A DNA stretch of 64,000 bases from DASXKD01 sp963707905 (GTDB lineage: Bacteria > Actinomycetota > Actinomycetes > Streptosporangiales > Streptosporangiaceae). Of the stretch, positions 28,751-37,699 are shown in pieces. Made by a program: the position numbers and the translations under genes. Numbering within the stretch: position 1 is the stretch's first letter; each line of letters opens with the position of its first letter. The notes under the pieces were generated by a model that ran no database searches, had not been told where the DNA came from, and was given only the letters and a program-made list of their open reading frames with translations. The stretch spans positions 166,169 through 230,168 of the forward strand of contig CAVPSA010000053.1 in NCBI GenBank assembly GCA_963707905.1. Reading direction: 5' to 3'.

Positions 28751-29758
28751 ATGGCAGACATCTTCTACGACGACCAGGCGGACCTGGCCGTCATCCAGCG
28801 GCGTCACGTCGCGGTGCTCGGCTACGGCAGTCAGGGGCACGCGCATGCGCTGTCGCTGCGCGACTCCGGCGTGGACGTCAGGGTGGGCCTGCCGGAGGGA
28901 TCCCGCAGCAGGGAGGCCGCCGCCAGCGAGGGGCTGCCGGTCACCACGCCCGAGCAGGCCTGCGAAGAGGCAGACCTGATCATGGTTCTCGCCCCGGACC
29001 ACGTGCAGCGGGCCCTGTACGCCAGCGCGATCGCGCCGAGCCTGGTGCCGGGCGACGCCCTGTTCTTCGCCCACGGGCTGAACATCCGCTACCGGCTGAT
29101 CACCCCGCCGGACGGGGTGGACGTGTGCATGGTCGCCCCCAAGGGGCCCGGTCATCTGGTGCGCCGCCAGTTCGCCGAGGGCCGGGGCGTCCCCGTGCTC
29201 GTCGCGGTGGAACGCGACGCCTCGGGTGGCGCCTGGCCGCTGACGCTTTCCTATGCCAAGGGCATTGGCGGGACCCGGGCCGGTGCGCTGGCCACCACGT
29301 TCGCCGAGGAGACGGAGACCGACCTGTTCGGTGAGCAGGTGGTGCTCTGTGGTGGCGTTTCCGAGCTGATCAAGGCCGGTTTCGACACCCTGGTCGAGGC
29401 GGGCTACCAGCCCGAGGTGGCCTACTTCGAGTGCCTGCACGAGATGAAGCTGATCGTCGACCTCATGTATGAGGGCGGCCTGTCCAAGATGTACTGGTCG
29501 GTCTCGGACACCGCGGAGTTCGGCGGCTACACCCGCGGGCCCCGGATCATCGACGGCCGCAGCATGGAAGAGATGAAGCGCATCCTCGGCGAGATACGGG
29601 ACGGTTCGTTCACCGCCGAGCTCGTGGCCGAGTTCGACAGCGGCCGGCCGAACTTCCTCAAGCGGCGCGAGGCCCTGCACGCCGAGCAGATCGAGCAGGT
29701 GGGGGCCAAGCTGCGGCCGCTGATGAGCTGGCTCGCCGACGACGCCGACGAGGGCTGA
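28751..29758 (+). CDS. ilvC: Ketol-acid reductoisomerase
   Basis: IlvC isomerises and reduces acetolactate with NADPH and Mg. The Rossmann motif GYGSQGHAHALSLRDSG is at about residues 25-40, the knotted C-terminal domain holds the metal ligands in FECLHEMKLIVDLMYEGG and SDTAEFGGY. The ATG at 28751 is preferred: AAAGG lies 7 bases upstream and MADIFYDDQADL is the usual N-terminus. The GTG at 28733 overlaps the ilvN end. It is 335 residues, a class I enzyme of normal length. Confidence 0.95.
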   Translation: MADIFYDDQADLAVIQRRHVAVLGYGSQGHAHALSLRDSGVDVRVGLPEGSRSREAAASEGLPVTTPEQACEEADLIMVLAPDHVQRALYASAIAPSLVPGDALFFAHGLNIRYRLITPPDGVDVCMVAPKGPGHLVRRQFAEGRGVPVLVAVERDASGGAWPLTLSYAKGIGGTRAGALATTFAEETETDLFGEQVVLCGGVSELIKAGFDTLVEAGYQPEVAYFECLHEMKLIVDLMYEGGLSKMYWSVSDTAEFGGYTRGPRIIDGRSMEEMKRILGEIRDGSFTAELVAEFDSGRPNFLKRREALHAEQIEQVGAKLRPLMSWLADDADEG

Positions 29759-29764
29759 CAGACC

Positions 29765-29782
29765 ACCGGCCCGTGGGCCGGT
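29765..29782 (+). terminator. Hairpin after ilvC
   Basis: ACCGGCC-CGTG-GGCCGGT is a perfect seven-pair stem six bases after the ilvC stop. No T-run follows, which is common for actinobacterial terminators. Confidence 0.55.
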
Positions 29783-29842
29783 AGCTGACGGCGGCCGTTC
29801 GCGCGCACGCAGCGGCCGCCACCACAGTGCGGCGATGTGATC

Positions 29843-30283
29843 CTAGGTACCGGCGGGCCTGCGGGCGAACAGGGGGCGCAGCGGCCGCTCCGCGTAGCCT
29901 CCCGCGGCCAGGCCCGCCCGCCGCTCGAAGATGTTGCGGGAGCCGAAGTCGCCGGTCAGCAGCCACGACACCCCGGCGGCGAGGAAGTAGAGCGGCAGCA
30001 TGAGCACGCCGCCGCAGCAGGCGAACTGGGTGGCGTGGCGTGCCTCATGGCCGAGCAGGACCGGTGCACCACGCGCGCCCGCGGCGTCCATCCGGGTCAC
30101 GATGACGTTGCCGAGGCAGAACGCGGGTGCTGGCGGCACCGGCAGCCGGTATCCCAGCGCGACGAGCAGCCCATCCCCGGCGCGGGTGAGCCGGGCCCGG
30201 CCCACCGCGGCCACCAGGATCCCGGCCAGGGTGGACCCGTTGAGCAGGTTCACCGCCAGCCGGACCCGGTGGGCGCCGCGCAT
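29843..30283 (-). CDS. Membrane protein with an HEARH (HExxH-type) motif
   Basis: From the ATG at 30283 it encodes 146 residues with two or three hydrophobic segments. GHEARHATQFACCGGVLMLPLYFLAAG places an HExxH-type metal site next to a membrane helix, as in small zinc metalloprotease-like proteins. A Glu at NIFERRAG could be a third ligand, which is inference. The start is chosen because it lies eight bases after the stop of the FtsH-like gene with GGCAGGG upstream; a longer frame to 30346 would overlap that gene. It is the last gene of a three-gene operon. Confidence 0.55.
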   Translation of the reverse strand: MRGAHRVRLAVNLLNGSTLAGILVAAVGRARLTRAGDGLLVALGYRLPVPPAPAFCLGNVIVTRMDAAGARGAPVLLGHEARHATQFACCGGVLMLPLYFLAAGVSWLLTGDFGSRNIFERRAGLAAGGYAERPLRPLFARRPAGT

Positions 30284-30291
30284 CCCTGCCG

Positions 30292-32838
30292 TCAGGGGCT
30301 GGCCGCGGGCCCGGAGCCAGGCGCCCAGTCGCTGCCGGGTGCCCATTCCCCACCCCGGCCCGGGCCGCCGTTCGGGCCGGTACCGCCTTCGAGGCCAGGG
30401 CCACCGTTCTGCCCGGGGCCGCCATCAAGGCCGATGGTGCCGTCCAGTGCCGGTGCGCCGTCGAGCGCCACCGCGCCCTGGATCACCGGGGCCAGCACCG
30501 GAGGGGCCGGCATGCCCAGCGCCACGTTGCCATGGCTGCGGTGCGCCGCCGCCGCGGCCTGGTGGTACTCCTCGAGCTGGCCGAGGAAGCCCGGGTCGGC
30601 ATACGGCCGGCCGTCCACCAGCGGGCCCTGCCTGTGCTCCATGACCGCGACGATGTCCTCGCCGCTCAGCGTCTTGTGCGTCTCCAGCGCGTGGGCCAGG
30701 CTCAGGACCTTGACCCGGTCCTCGCGCAGCAGCGTCTCCACCCGCCGCAGCAGCGTCCCCAGCGTGTCCTCGATCCGGTCGGCCAGTGCCCGCCGCAGTT
30801 CGGCCTCGGGGTCCTGGCCCTTCTTGTTCCTGCCCCCCTGCCCGCCGCCGGGTGATCCGACCTCCAGGCGCTTGGCGGTCGAGTAGGAGGACACGGTGGC
30901 GCCCATCCCCCAGAAGCCCTCCATGAACGAGGCCACGGTGGTCGCCGACTCCAGGTCACCGGACACGCCGGAGGAGCTGTCGCTGTCGAAGAACATCCGC
31001 TCCCCGGCCAGTGAGGCCAGGGACACCAGGATGTCGGTCTCGTACTCGCTGCGCCACCGGGTGAACTGGTCCTCGGGCGGGATGCTGGCCACCATGCCGA
31101 GGTAGTCGCTGCCCTTCTCGATGGTGGCGATGTCGATCTCCATGTGCTGGCGGGTGCGGTAGGCGATCAGCGCGTGGCACGCCTCGTGCACCGCCACCGA
31201 GTGCCGTTCCCGCTCGATGTACTCGACGTCCTGCGGCGGGCCGAGTTCCTTGAGCTGCTTGGCCTTGATCACGTCCTGCCAGGTGATCGCGTCCCGGCCG
31301 CCCCGGATGGCGGTGATCAGCGACTCGTTGACCAGGTCCTTGATGGTGGCGCCGGTCGCGTACGGGGTGATCACCGCGAGCTTGTCCATCTGCTCGGGGG
31401 TCAGCTCGTGCCGCACCTTGGCGAAGTAGCCCTCGTAGGTGCGGACCCGGCCGGCCTTGGACGGATAGCCGACCTTGTAGATCCGGTCGATGCGGCCCGG
31501 CCGCAGCAGCGCCTCGTCCAGCGCCTCGGGCAGGTTGGTCGCCATCATCACCAGCATCCGGTACTTGGGCGGTGGCTTGGGCCGCAAGCCGAACAGCCGG
31601 CGCACGTGCCGGTTGATGAAACCGCGCGGTTTCTTCAGCCCGGACAGCTCGGTGAGCAGGGCCTCCAGGGTGCCCATGCCGCCCCCGCCGCCCATGCCCA
31701 TGCCCATCATCTGCCGGTTGCGCCGGGTCTCCCCCTCCTCCGGCGCGGGCGTGGCCGCGGCGCGCTGGGCCAGCATCCACTGGACGTCGCTGGACAGGTA
31801 GGAGAAACCGTGGCAGCCGGCCTTCTGGAACGGCGCCGTGGCCCGGGGGAAGTTCGGGCCCTGCTGGGCCAGCGCGCCGCGGCGCCCCAGCGAGTCGGCC
31901 TCGTCGAAGAAGACGATCACGCCGCCGTACCGCAGCGCCAGCTTGCGCAGCTTGCGGAACAGCGACTTGACCTTCAGGATCCCGACGCCCATGAACATGT
32001 TGATGAACGCGCCGGGATCCACGAACACGTAGGGCCGGCCCGTCTCGCCCGCCACCGCCTCGGCCATCAGCGTCTTCCCGGTGCCGGGAGGTCCCCAGAG
32101 CAGGATCCCGCCGGGCACGTAGCCGCCCCTGGACTCGATCCGCTCCGGGTCCTCCAGGTACAGGATGTTCTCCTTGACCCGTTCCAGCACGTGGTCCTGG
32201 CCCCAGACGTCGGCGAACCTGGTCTTGATGTCGTCGGGATAGTAGACATCCACGCCGCCCCGGGACAGGAACCAGAAAATCAGGGCGAACTGGCCCACCA
32301 CGACGAGCAGGATGACCATGAGCTGCAGCACGAACGGCAGTACGTGCCACAGCAGTTCCGGGGCGCGCAGCAGGGCGAGGACCGGCGAGGTGTGGATCAC
32401 CTTCCCGATGACCACGGCCACGATCGCGATCCACAGCAGCCAGGTGGCCAGCCGCCGGAGCCGGTACCTCGTCCAGTTGGACAGCCGGCGGTGGGTGAGC
32501 CGTTCGAACCCGCCGAACACCCGGTGCGTCCAGAACCAGTGGTAGCCGGCCGAGTGCTCGCTGATCAGGAAGTGGATCTGGCGCAGCGCCTCCAGGGCCG
32601 CCAGCACGAACACCCAGGCGCCGGTCCGCACCTCGGTGCGGATCGCGTCGCTGATGCCCATCAGCGGGTTGTTGGCCATCGCGGACCAGACGAGGACCCA
32701 CCAGATCAGCGCAAGGAGGAGCAGGAACTTCACCCGGTCGAAGAAATGCAGCGGCTTCCGGGTCCCCCGGTCCTCGTTCTGGGGGTGCTCGCCGGGCGCG
32801 GGCAGTCCCTCCGGCGGTGTTGCAAGGGCCTCACGCAC
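30292..32838 (-). CDS. FtsH-like AAA+ membrane protease with a Gly-rich collagen-like tail
   Basis: This 848-residue protein has about four N-terminal membrane helices (35-195), then an AAA+ domain with Walker A GPPGTGKT near 250 and Walker B VIVFFDEAD, interrupted by a long insert with a Met/Gly run (MMGMGMGGGGGMG). A peptidase M41-like domain follows: zinc motif HEACH near 555 and the third ligand Asp in SGVSGDLESAT near 627. The last 75 residues are Gly-X-rich repeats. It is larger than canonical FtsH (about 640-680) and differs by the multi-helix N-terminus, insert and tail. The GTG start overlaps the lipoprotein stop by one base, with CAGGAG upstream. It is likely a membrane-anchored quality-control protease of unknown target. 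Confidence 0.82.
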   Translation of the reverse strand: MREALATPPEGLPAPGEHPQNEDRGTRKPLHFFDRVKFLLLLALIWWVLVWSAMANNPLMGISDAIRTEVRTGAWVFVLAALEALRQIHFLISEHSAGYHWFWTHRVFGGFERLTHRRLSNWTRYRLRRLATWLLWIAIVAVVIGKVIHTSPVLALLRAPELLWHVLPFVLQLMVILLVVVGQFALIFWFLSRGGVDVYYPDDIKTRFADVWGQDHVLERVKENILYLEDPERIESRGGYVPGGILLWGPPGTGKTLMAEAVAGETGRPYVFVDPGAFINMFMGVGILKVKSLFRKLRKLALRYGGVIVFFDEADSLGRRGALAQQGPNFPRATAPFQKAGCHGFSYLSSDVQWMLAQRAAATPAPEEGETRRNRQMMGMGMGGGGGMGTLEALLTELSGLKKPRGFINRHVRRLFGLRPKPPPKYRMLVMMATNLPEALDEALLRPGRIDRIYKVGYPSKAGRVRTYEGYFAKVRHELTPEQMDKLAVITPYATGATIKDLVNESLITAIRGGRDAITWQDVIKAKQLKELGPPQDVEYIERERHSVAVHEACHALIAYRTRQHMEIDIATIEKGSDYLGMVASIPPEDQFTRWRSEYETDILVSLASLAGERMFFDSDSSSGVSGDLESATTVASFMEGFWGMGATVSSYSTAKRLEVGSPGGGQGGRNKKGQDPEAELRRALADRIEDTLGTLLRRVETLLREDRVKVLSLAHALETHKTLSGEDIVAVMEHRQGPLVDGRPYADPGFLGQLEEYHQAAAAAHRSHGNVALGMPAPPVLAPVIQGAVALDGAPALDGTIGLDGGPGQNGGPGLEGGTGPNGGPGRGGEWAPGSDWAPGSGPAASP

Positions 32839-33521
32839 TAGGGGCTCCTGACGGTGAACGACGACATGATCGTGTCGAACTGGTCACGGTTGTGGCTGTA
32901 ACAGGCCGCCATGCAATGCACCATGAGCACGTAGAGCTGGGTGCGGTTGGAGTTGGTGAACGCGACCTGGTCGAAGGTGTCGGTGATGTTGCCGGGGTAG
33001 GTGTAGTCGTAGGTGTCCCAGACCCCGTGCACGCCTTGGCCGGGCTGGAGCACGGTGTCCCGCAGCAGCTTGAAGTGGGTCAGCGGGAAGCTGCTCTGGG
33101 CCGCCTGCGCCCTGGCCGTCGAGGTCACCGGCAGCAGCACGTCACGCAGCCGGTTGTCGGTCAGGGTGCTGCTCGCGGTCGCGCTGAGCGGGGTGACGAA
33201 GGCGAACGCGAACGGCTGCACGGCGCTGGGGCTGTACAGGTGGATGGCCGCGGGTGCGCTGGCCGCATCGTAGGCGATGTCCCAGGTGCCTGCGGTCTGG
33301 CCGGGCACGCTGCCGGGGATCTTGAACTCGGCGGCGAGCGATACATCGCTGATCTTGTGCCAGCCGAACGGCACCTTGAAGTAGGTGTAGGCGGACGAGT
33401 CCGCGATGTACGTGAACTGAGGCGCCGCGCACCCCGTCGCGACTGCCGCGACGAGAACTACCCCGAGCCCGCCGAAAAGCTTCCCAATCCGGGACGTCTT
33501 ACTAGCCAAACGGAAACCCAC
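32838..33521 (-). CDS. Putative lipoprotein of unknown function
   Basis: The protein of about 227 residues has a signal sequence (GKLFGGLGVVLVAAVATGC) ending in a lipobox-like VATGC. The mature part is a globular beta-rich domain (FTYIADSSAYTYFKVPFGWHKISD, then FDQVAFTNSNRTQLYVLMVHCMAACY) that I do not recognise. The start is uncertain: GTG at 33521 is very close to its GGGAG site and TTG at 33509 is a better-spaced alternative. It is cotranscribed with the FtsH-like gene (one-base overlap), so it may be an extracellular partner or substrate of that protease. Confidence 0.6.
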   Translation of the reverse strand: MGFRLASKTSRIGKLFGGLGVVLVAAVATGCAAPQFTYIADSSAYTYFKVPFGWHKISDVSLAAEFKIPGSVPGQTAGTWDIAYDAASAPAAIHLYSPSAVQPFAFAFVTPLSATASSTLTDNRLRDVLLPVTSTARAQAAQSSFPLTHFKLLRDTVLQPGQGVHGVWDTYDYTYPGNITDTFDQVAFTNSNRTQLYVLMVHCMAACYSHNRDQFDTIMSSFTVRSP

Positions 33522-33639
33522 TCCCTGGCGGGCCGCCCAGATTCGAGTATGACCCGTGAGCAGCCGGAGGGCATAATTGTGCACGATAATTGTGGTTTGC
33601 CCGGGGCGCAAAATTCCATGCCCGGCAGGCCTCAGGCAC

Positions 33640-35333
33640 TCAGCCGGCTGGCGGGCCGGTAGCGCTCCCCGTGGCCGCGGCGTGCGGGCGGGTGTACAAG
33701 CGCAGCCATACGCCCTTCGCGTGCAATGTGTAGACCACGGTGAAGCCAAGCTGCTGCGGAAGCAGCGCGGGAGCCTTGGACCAGGAGGCGACCCAGAGCC
33801 GGGTGACTGTGGCCAGGCGGTGGCGTTCCACCGACGTCCGCGCGAACGTGCCACCGAGCGTGCCGGATGGCGCCGGTGCCCGTGCCTGGCTGATGTCATG
33901 CAGCCGGGCCAGCCCGTACGGGTACTCGCCCGCCATGCCACGTTCCACGCCGCCGCCCCACGACAGCGGCCAGTACCTGACGTTCATCAGGGCGTCGCCC
34001 GGCCGCGCGCGGCTGGCGACGGCCTGGTCGGCGAGGCGGATGTCATAGCCGTGGCCGGGCGGGGTGCGCTCACTGCCCTGGGCGCCCAGCCCGGCGGCCA
34101 CGATCACGATCAGGGCGGCCACCGCCACGGCCCAGCCCACCGCGGCCCTTGCCAGAGCGGCCAGGGCCGTCCCGGCCAGCAGCGCGGCGGCGGGGATGCA
34201 GAACGCGATGTACCGGAACACGTAGAGCGGGTGGGTCACGTGGATCACCGAGACCGTGAACAGCAGCGCCGGCGGCAGGAACAGCCACGGCACGGCCAGC
34301 CCCCACAGCCCGGCGGGCCAGTCGGCGCGCAACCGCGACCGGCCGGACACCAGGCTGGTCGCGAGCGCGATCACCACGACCGCCAGCACGATGAAGAACA
34401 TGGGCTGGGGGCCGATCAGGCCCGCCATCGCGATGACGGCTACCAGGCCAGGTGGCTTGATCCACTGCACCTGGTGCGCCTCGCCGGAGGCGATCAGCGC
34501 CACCGGGCTGGCCACGATGAGTGCCACCGCCACGCTGGCCAGCCAGCGCAGTACGAACGGCTGGCCGGGCCCGCGGTAGCAGCGATGCCAGACGGCGACC
34601 GTCACCGCGTGCGCGGCGATGAGCAGCAGGCTGAGGATGTTTCCCAGGCCGAGCAGTGCCATCACGGCCGCATACCAGGCCAGCCACAGTGCTGGCCCGG
34701 GGGAGCGACCCCCCGGAACCCCCCGATGGCCTTGAGGCCCGGTTCCTTCGTCACCGGGCCTCGGCCCTGCTCGGCTGGCGCGAGCTACCCGCTGCTGTCG
34801 GCGGGGTGGCGGACTTGCAGGGCGCGGACCAGGAGGTAGCTGGCGATCGTCGCGAGCGCGGTCACGAGCGCGTACTCGCGTGCGTCCTCGGCGTAGAAGC
34901 TCACCGAGGGGAACGCCGCGAACAGCAGTCCCGCGGCCAGCCCGGCGCGGCCGGACACCAGGCGCTGCCCGAGCAGGGTCACGCCGCCCGCAGCCACCGC
35001 CATCGCCACCGCCGAGGGGGCGCGGGCCGCCAGTTCGCCGCTGCCCACCACCCGGGAGACCGCCCAGATCAGCGCGTAGTACTCGGTGTGCACCACGTCG
35101 ACGTTGCCCAGCATCCGGATCATCTGCGGGAAGCTCCGGTGCACCGCGAGCAGGGTCGCGCCCTCGTCGCGGGTGAACGAGGGGACGCCGATCCGGTACA
35201 GCGTCACCACGAGTGTGAGGAGAGCCGGCCCGACCGCCACCCATCCTGCTGCCAGCCGGTCCGGCCGGCCGGCGTGGCTGGCCGCCGGCACGCCGGGGGA
35301 CCGGGCAAGAGACTGGCTTCCAGAAGCGGCCAC
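33640..35333 (-). pseudogene. Membrane glycosyltransferase (GT39/ArnT-like), interrupted
   Basis: The N-terminal part (35333 to 34785) has a first helix and the extracytoplasmic acidic site PSFTRDEGATLLAV, typical of polyprenyl-phosphate-sugar-dependent transferases, then several helices and FYAEDAREYALVTAL. It ends at a stop after VRALQVRHPAD. The C-terminal part (about 34685 down to 33640) resumes in another frame at WLAWYAAVMALLGLGN with seven or more helices and a periplasmic domain. Between them about 100 bases do not fit the family and contain a palindromic repeat (34691-34725) that also occurs between serA and leuB. The gene is probably inactivated by insertion of that repeat. Confidence 0.65.
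34691..34725. repeat. Palindromic GC-rich repeat inside the glycosyltransferase gene
   Basis: GCCCGGGGGAGCGACCCCCC followed by GGAACCCCCC forms a near-perfect hairpin of CCGGGGG with CCCCCGG. The same pattern, including the following C-run and a TGGCC end, recurs at 37128-37164 and in part at 37199-37246. Confidence 0.6.
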
Positions 35334-35527
35334 GGGGCTCCTCGTCGTCCGGCGACGCTCCGCCTGGCCGAGCGGGGGCGCACGTTGCCTGCGCGGTCAC
35401 CGCGCTGCCTTCGTGAACGAAAGGTTACTGTACGGCAGATGCCCACCAGGGGCCGTGAGGTTCGTGAACGGTTTCACAAGCTGGACTAGACTGGAGCCTC
35501 CGACGTCGACCCCCGAGGGGCTTTGCC
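35334..35527. promoter_or_regulatory. Divergent promoter region of serA
   Basis: These 194 bases separate the glycosyltransferase start from serA and must hold the serA promoter. GAGGGG at 35515-35520 is the serA ribosome site. I see no convincing hexamers or operator. Confidence 0.4.
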
Positions 35528-37120
35528 GTGCCTGTACCCATCGTCCTGGTTGCCGAGGAACTGTCACCCGCGGCCATCGCGCTGCTCGAGCCGGACTTCG
35601 AGGTGCGCTACGCGGATGGCGCGAACCGCTCCGAGCTGCTGGAGGCGCTGGCCGGCGTGGATGCGGTCATCGTCAGGAGCGCCACGAAGATAGACGCCGA
35701 GGCGCTCGCGCATGCCCCGGGCCTGCGCGTCGTCGCCCGCGCTGGAGTCGGCCTGGACAACGTCGACGTGCCCGCGGCCACCAAGGCGGGCGTGATGGTC
35801 GTGAACGCGCCAAGCTCCAACATCGTGAGCGCCGCCGAGCACGCGACCGCGCTGCTGCTCGCGGTCGCCCGGCATGTGCCGCAGGCGATGGCCTCGCTCA
35901 AGTCCGGCGAGTGGAAGCGGTCGCAGTTCACCGGCGTCGAGGTCAGCGGCAAGGTGGCCGGCATTCTGGGGCTCGGCCGGATCGGGGTCCTGGTCGCGCA
36001 GCGGCTGGCCGGCTTCGGCATGCAGGTCATCGCGTACGACCCGTACGTACCCCAGGCCCGGGCCGCGCAGCTCGGCGTGCGCCTGGTGAGCCTGGACGAC
36101 CTGCTGGCCGAGGCCGATTTCGTCAGCGTGCACCTGCCGAAGACGCCGGAGACCATCGGGCTGATCGGGGAGCGTGAACTGCACCTGGTCAAGCCGGGCG
36201 TGCGCATCATCAACGCGGCCAGGGGCGGCATCGTGGACGAGCACGCCCTGGGCATGGCGCTCAAGGACGGCCGGGTGGCCAGCGCCGGCATCGACGTGTT
36301 CGTGACCGAGCCGCCCGCCGGCAACCCACTGCTTGACTTCCCGAACGTGGTGGCCACGCCGCACCTTGGCGCCAGCACCCACGAGGCGCAGGAGAAGGCC
36401 GGCACCCAGGTGATCAAGTCGCTCCGGCTGGCACTGGCCGGGGAGTTCGTGCCCGACGCCGTTAACGTCCAGGGTGGCGTCGTGGATGAGGACGTCAAGC
36501 CGGGCCTGCCGCTGGCGGAAAAGCTCGGGCAGCTTTTCACCGCGCTGGCCGGCGGCGTCGCGGCCAGCCTGGACGTCGAGGTGCGCGGCGAGATCGCCAG
36601 CAAGGACGTGCGGGTGCTGCAGCTTGCCGCGCTCAAGGGCGTCTTCGCCGACGTGGTCGAGGACGCCGTGACCTACGTGAACGCCCCCCTGCTCGCCGAA
36701 CAGCGGGGCATGGCCGTCGGCCTGGTCACCGAGACCGAGAGCCCGGACTGGCGCAACCTGGTGAGCCTGCGCGGCACCCTGCCGGGCGGCCAGTCGGTAT
36801 CGGTCAGCGGCACGCTGACCGGGCAGCGCCAGGTGGAGAAGCTCGTCGAGGTCAACGGCTTCGATATGGAGATCGCCCTGGCCGAGCACATGGTGATCCT
36901 CAGCTACACCGACCGGCCGGGAATCGTCGGCGTGGTGGGCCAGATCCTGGGCAGCGAGGGGATCAACATCGCCGGCATGCAGGTGTCCAGGGACGTGCGC
37001 GGCGGCCACGCCCTGATCGCACTGACCGTCGACAGCGCCATCCCGCCGGTGGCCCTCGAGGACATCACCGCGACGATCGGCGCGGTGAGCGGCCGCGCGG
37101 TCAACCTCGACATGAGCTGA
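35528..37120 (+). CDS. serA: D-3-phosphoglycerate dehydrogenase
   Basis: SerA commits 3-phosphoglycerate to serine. The 530 residues show the long actinobacterial form: a D-2-hydroxyacid dehydrogenase domain (ILGLGRIG NAD loop near 150; catalytic Arg in NAARGGIVDE, Glu in VTEPPAG and His in TPHLGASTHEA), the intervening ASB domain, and a C-terminal ACT domain (VILSYTDRPGIVGVVGQILGSEGINIAGMQ) for serine feedback. The GTG start has GAGGGG eight bases upstream. The gene is complete and lies between ilvC and leuB as in Streptomyces. Confidence 0.93.
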   Translation: MPVPIVLVAEELSPAAIALLEPDFEVRYADGANRSELLEALAGVDAVIVRSATKIDAEALAHAPGLRVVARAGVGLDNVDVPAATKAGVMVVNAPSSNIVSAAEHATALLLAVARHVPQAMASLKSGEWKRSQFTGVEVSGKVAGILGLGRIGVLVAQRLAGFGMQVIAYDPYVPQARAAQLGVRLVSLDDLLAEADFVSVHLPKTPETIGLIGERELHLVKPGVRIINAARGGIVDEHALGMALKDGRVASAGIDVFVTEPPAGNPLLDFPNVVATPHLGASTHEAQEKAGTQVIKSLRLALAGEFVPDAVNVQGGVVDEDVKPGLPLAEKLGQLFTALAGGVAASLDVEVRGEIASKDVRVLQLAALKGVFADVVEDAVTYVNAPLLAEQRGMAVGLVTETESPDWRNLVSLRGTLPGGQSVSVSGTLTGQRQVEKLVEVNGFDMEIALAEHMVILSYTDRPGIVGVVGQILGSEGINIAGMQVSRDVRGGHALIALTVDSAIPPVALEDITATIGAVSGRAVNLDMS

Positions 37121-37127
37121 CCTTGTG

Positions 37128-37246
37128 AGCCGGGGGGAGTGACCCCCGGACCCCCGCTGGCCGCAGTCCCCGCGACTCCGTCGCGCGGACCTTGGCCCGT
37201 TAGCCCGGGGGAGCGACCCGCCGGGGCGCCGCCGCTCCCCGGCGGG
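37128..37246. repeat. Two GC-rich palindromic repeats after serA
   Basis: The first (37128-37164) contains GCCGGGGGGAGTGACCCCCG and a following C-run and TGGCC. The second (37199-37246) contains GCCCGGGGGAGCGACCCGCC and a further hairpin CGCCGCTCCCCGGCGGG. They share a consensus with the repeat in the glycosyltransferase gene at 34691. They may terminate serA transcription. Confidence 0.6.
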
Positions 37247-37276
37247 TTCCAGGATGTGAGCTCGCTTCCTTAAGTT

Positions 37277-37295
37277 GTCTCAAGATACGAGACAG
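37277..37295. promoter_or_regulatory. Inverted repeat, candidate operator before the leu leader
   Basis: TGTCTC-AAGATAC-GAGACA is a perfect six-base inverted repeat in an AT-richer stretch, 52 bases before the leader peptide start. Its place at the likely promoter suggests an operator. Which regulator binds is not visible; an IclR-type regulator of leucine genes is one speculative possibility. Confidence 0.4.
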
Positions 37296-37347
37296 TAGCG
37301 CTCTCAGGGTGACATCCAGCCAGGTCTTCAGTAGGCTTGGGACTGCT

Positions 37348-37392
37348 ATGCGGCGCTTCGTACTTATCTCACGCAGCCGTAGCGGGGCCTGA
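37348..37392 (+). CDS. Leader peptide upstream of the leuB region
   Basis: The 14-residue peptide reads MRRFVLISRSRSGA. Its Val-Leu-Ile run samples the branched-chain amino acids. It is followed at once by mutually exclusive hairpins (37377-37434), the arrangement of amino-acid-responsive leaders. It is the second such leader in the window. Confidence 0.65.
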   Translation: MRRFVLISRSRSGA

Positions 37393-37434
37393 TCACGCAG
37401 GCCAGCGACCCGCTACGGGCGACGGGCGCTGGCC
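37377..37434 (+). promoter_or_regulatory. Mutually exclusive hairpins downstream of the leu leader peptide
   Basis: CCGTAGCGGG (37377-37386) pairs perfectly with CCCGCTACGG (37409-37418), enclosing GGCCTG/CAGGCC (37386-37403). Alternatively GGCCAGCG (37400-37407) pairs with CGCTGGCC (37427-37434), whose loop contains the 3-prime arm of the first hairpin. Both cannot form together without a pseudoknot. There is no T-run after the second hairpin, so control may act on translation of the gene at 37464 rather than by a classical terminator. LEU-type leader elements with pseudoknots are known in actinobacteria; identity is inference. Confidence 0.6.
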
Positions 37435-37463
37435 GTGAGGTTACTCGTCAGGAGAGAAGCGTC

Positions 37464-37664
37464 GTGTACGACATGTATCACTGGGACTCAGCTGTCCCGG
37501 CCACTGAGGACACCGGCAACACCAGCCCGGCCCCTGCCCGTGCCAGCCGTCCGGCGGCGGCCGCGCGGGCCGTGCAGGTGGCCCTGGACCGCCGTGACAA
37601 CGGAGGGGACGCCAGCGACCCGCGCGACCAGGCTGGGCGGGGTGGCGGGGTCGGCAACCAGTAG
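37464..37664 (+). CDS. Small protein of unknown function between the leu leader and leuB
   Basis: It encodes 66 residues beginning MYDMYHWDS, then an Ala/Pro-rich part and a Gly/Asp/Arg-rich end. The GTG start has AGGAGAG about seven bases upstream, a good ribosome site. No membrane helix or known domain is visible. It lies 35 bases before leuB and directly after the leader hairpins, so it would be the first gene exposed to that control. Confidence 0.5.
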   Translation: MYDMYHWDSAVPATEDTGNTSPAPARASRPAAAARAVQVALDRRDNGGDASDPRDQAGRGGGVGNQ

Positions 37665-37699
37665 GGCGGGATGGCGGGTCTACCAGTAAGGTACGGCGC

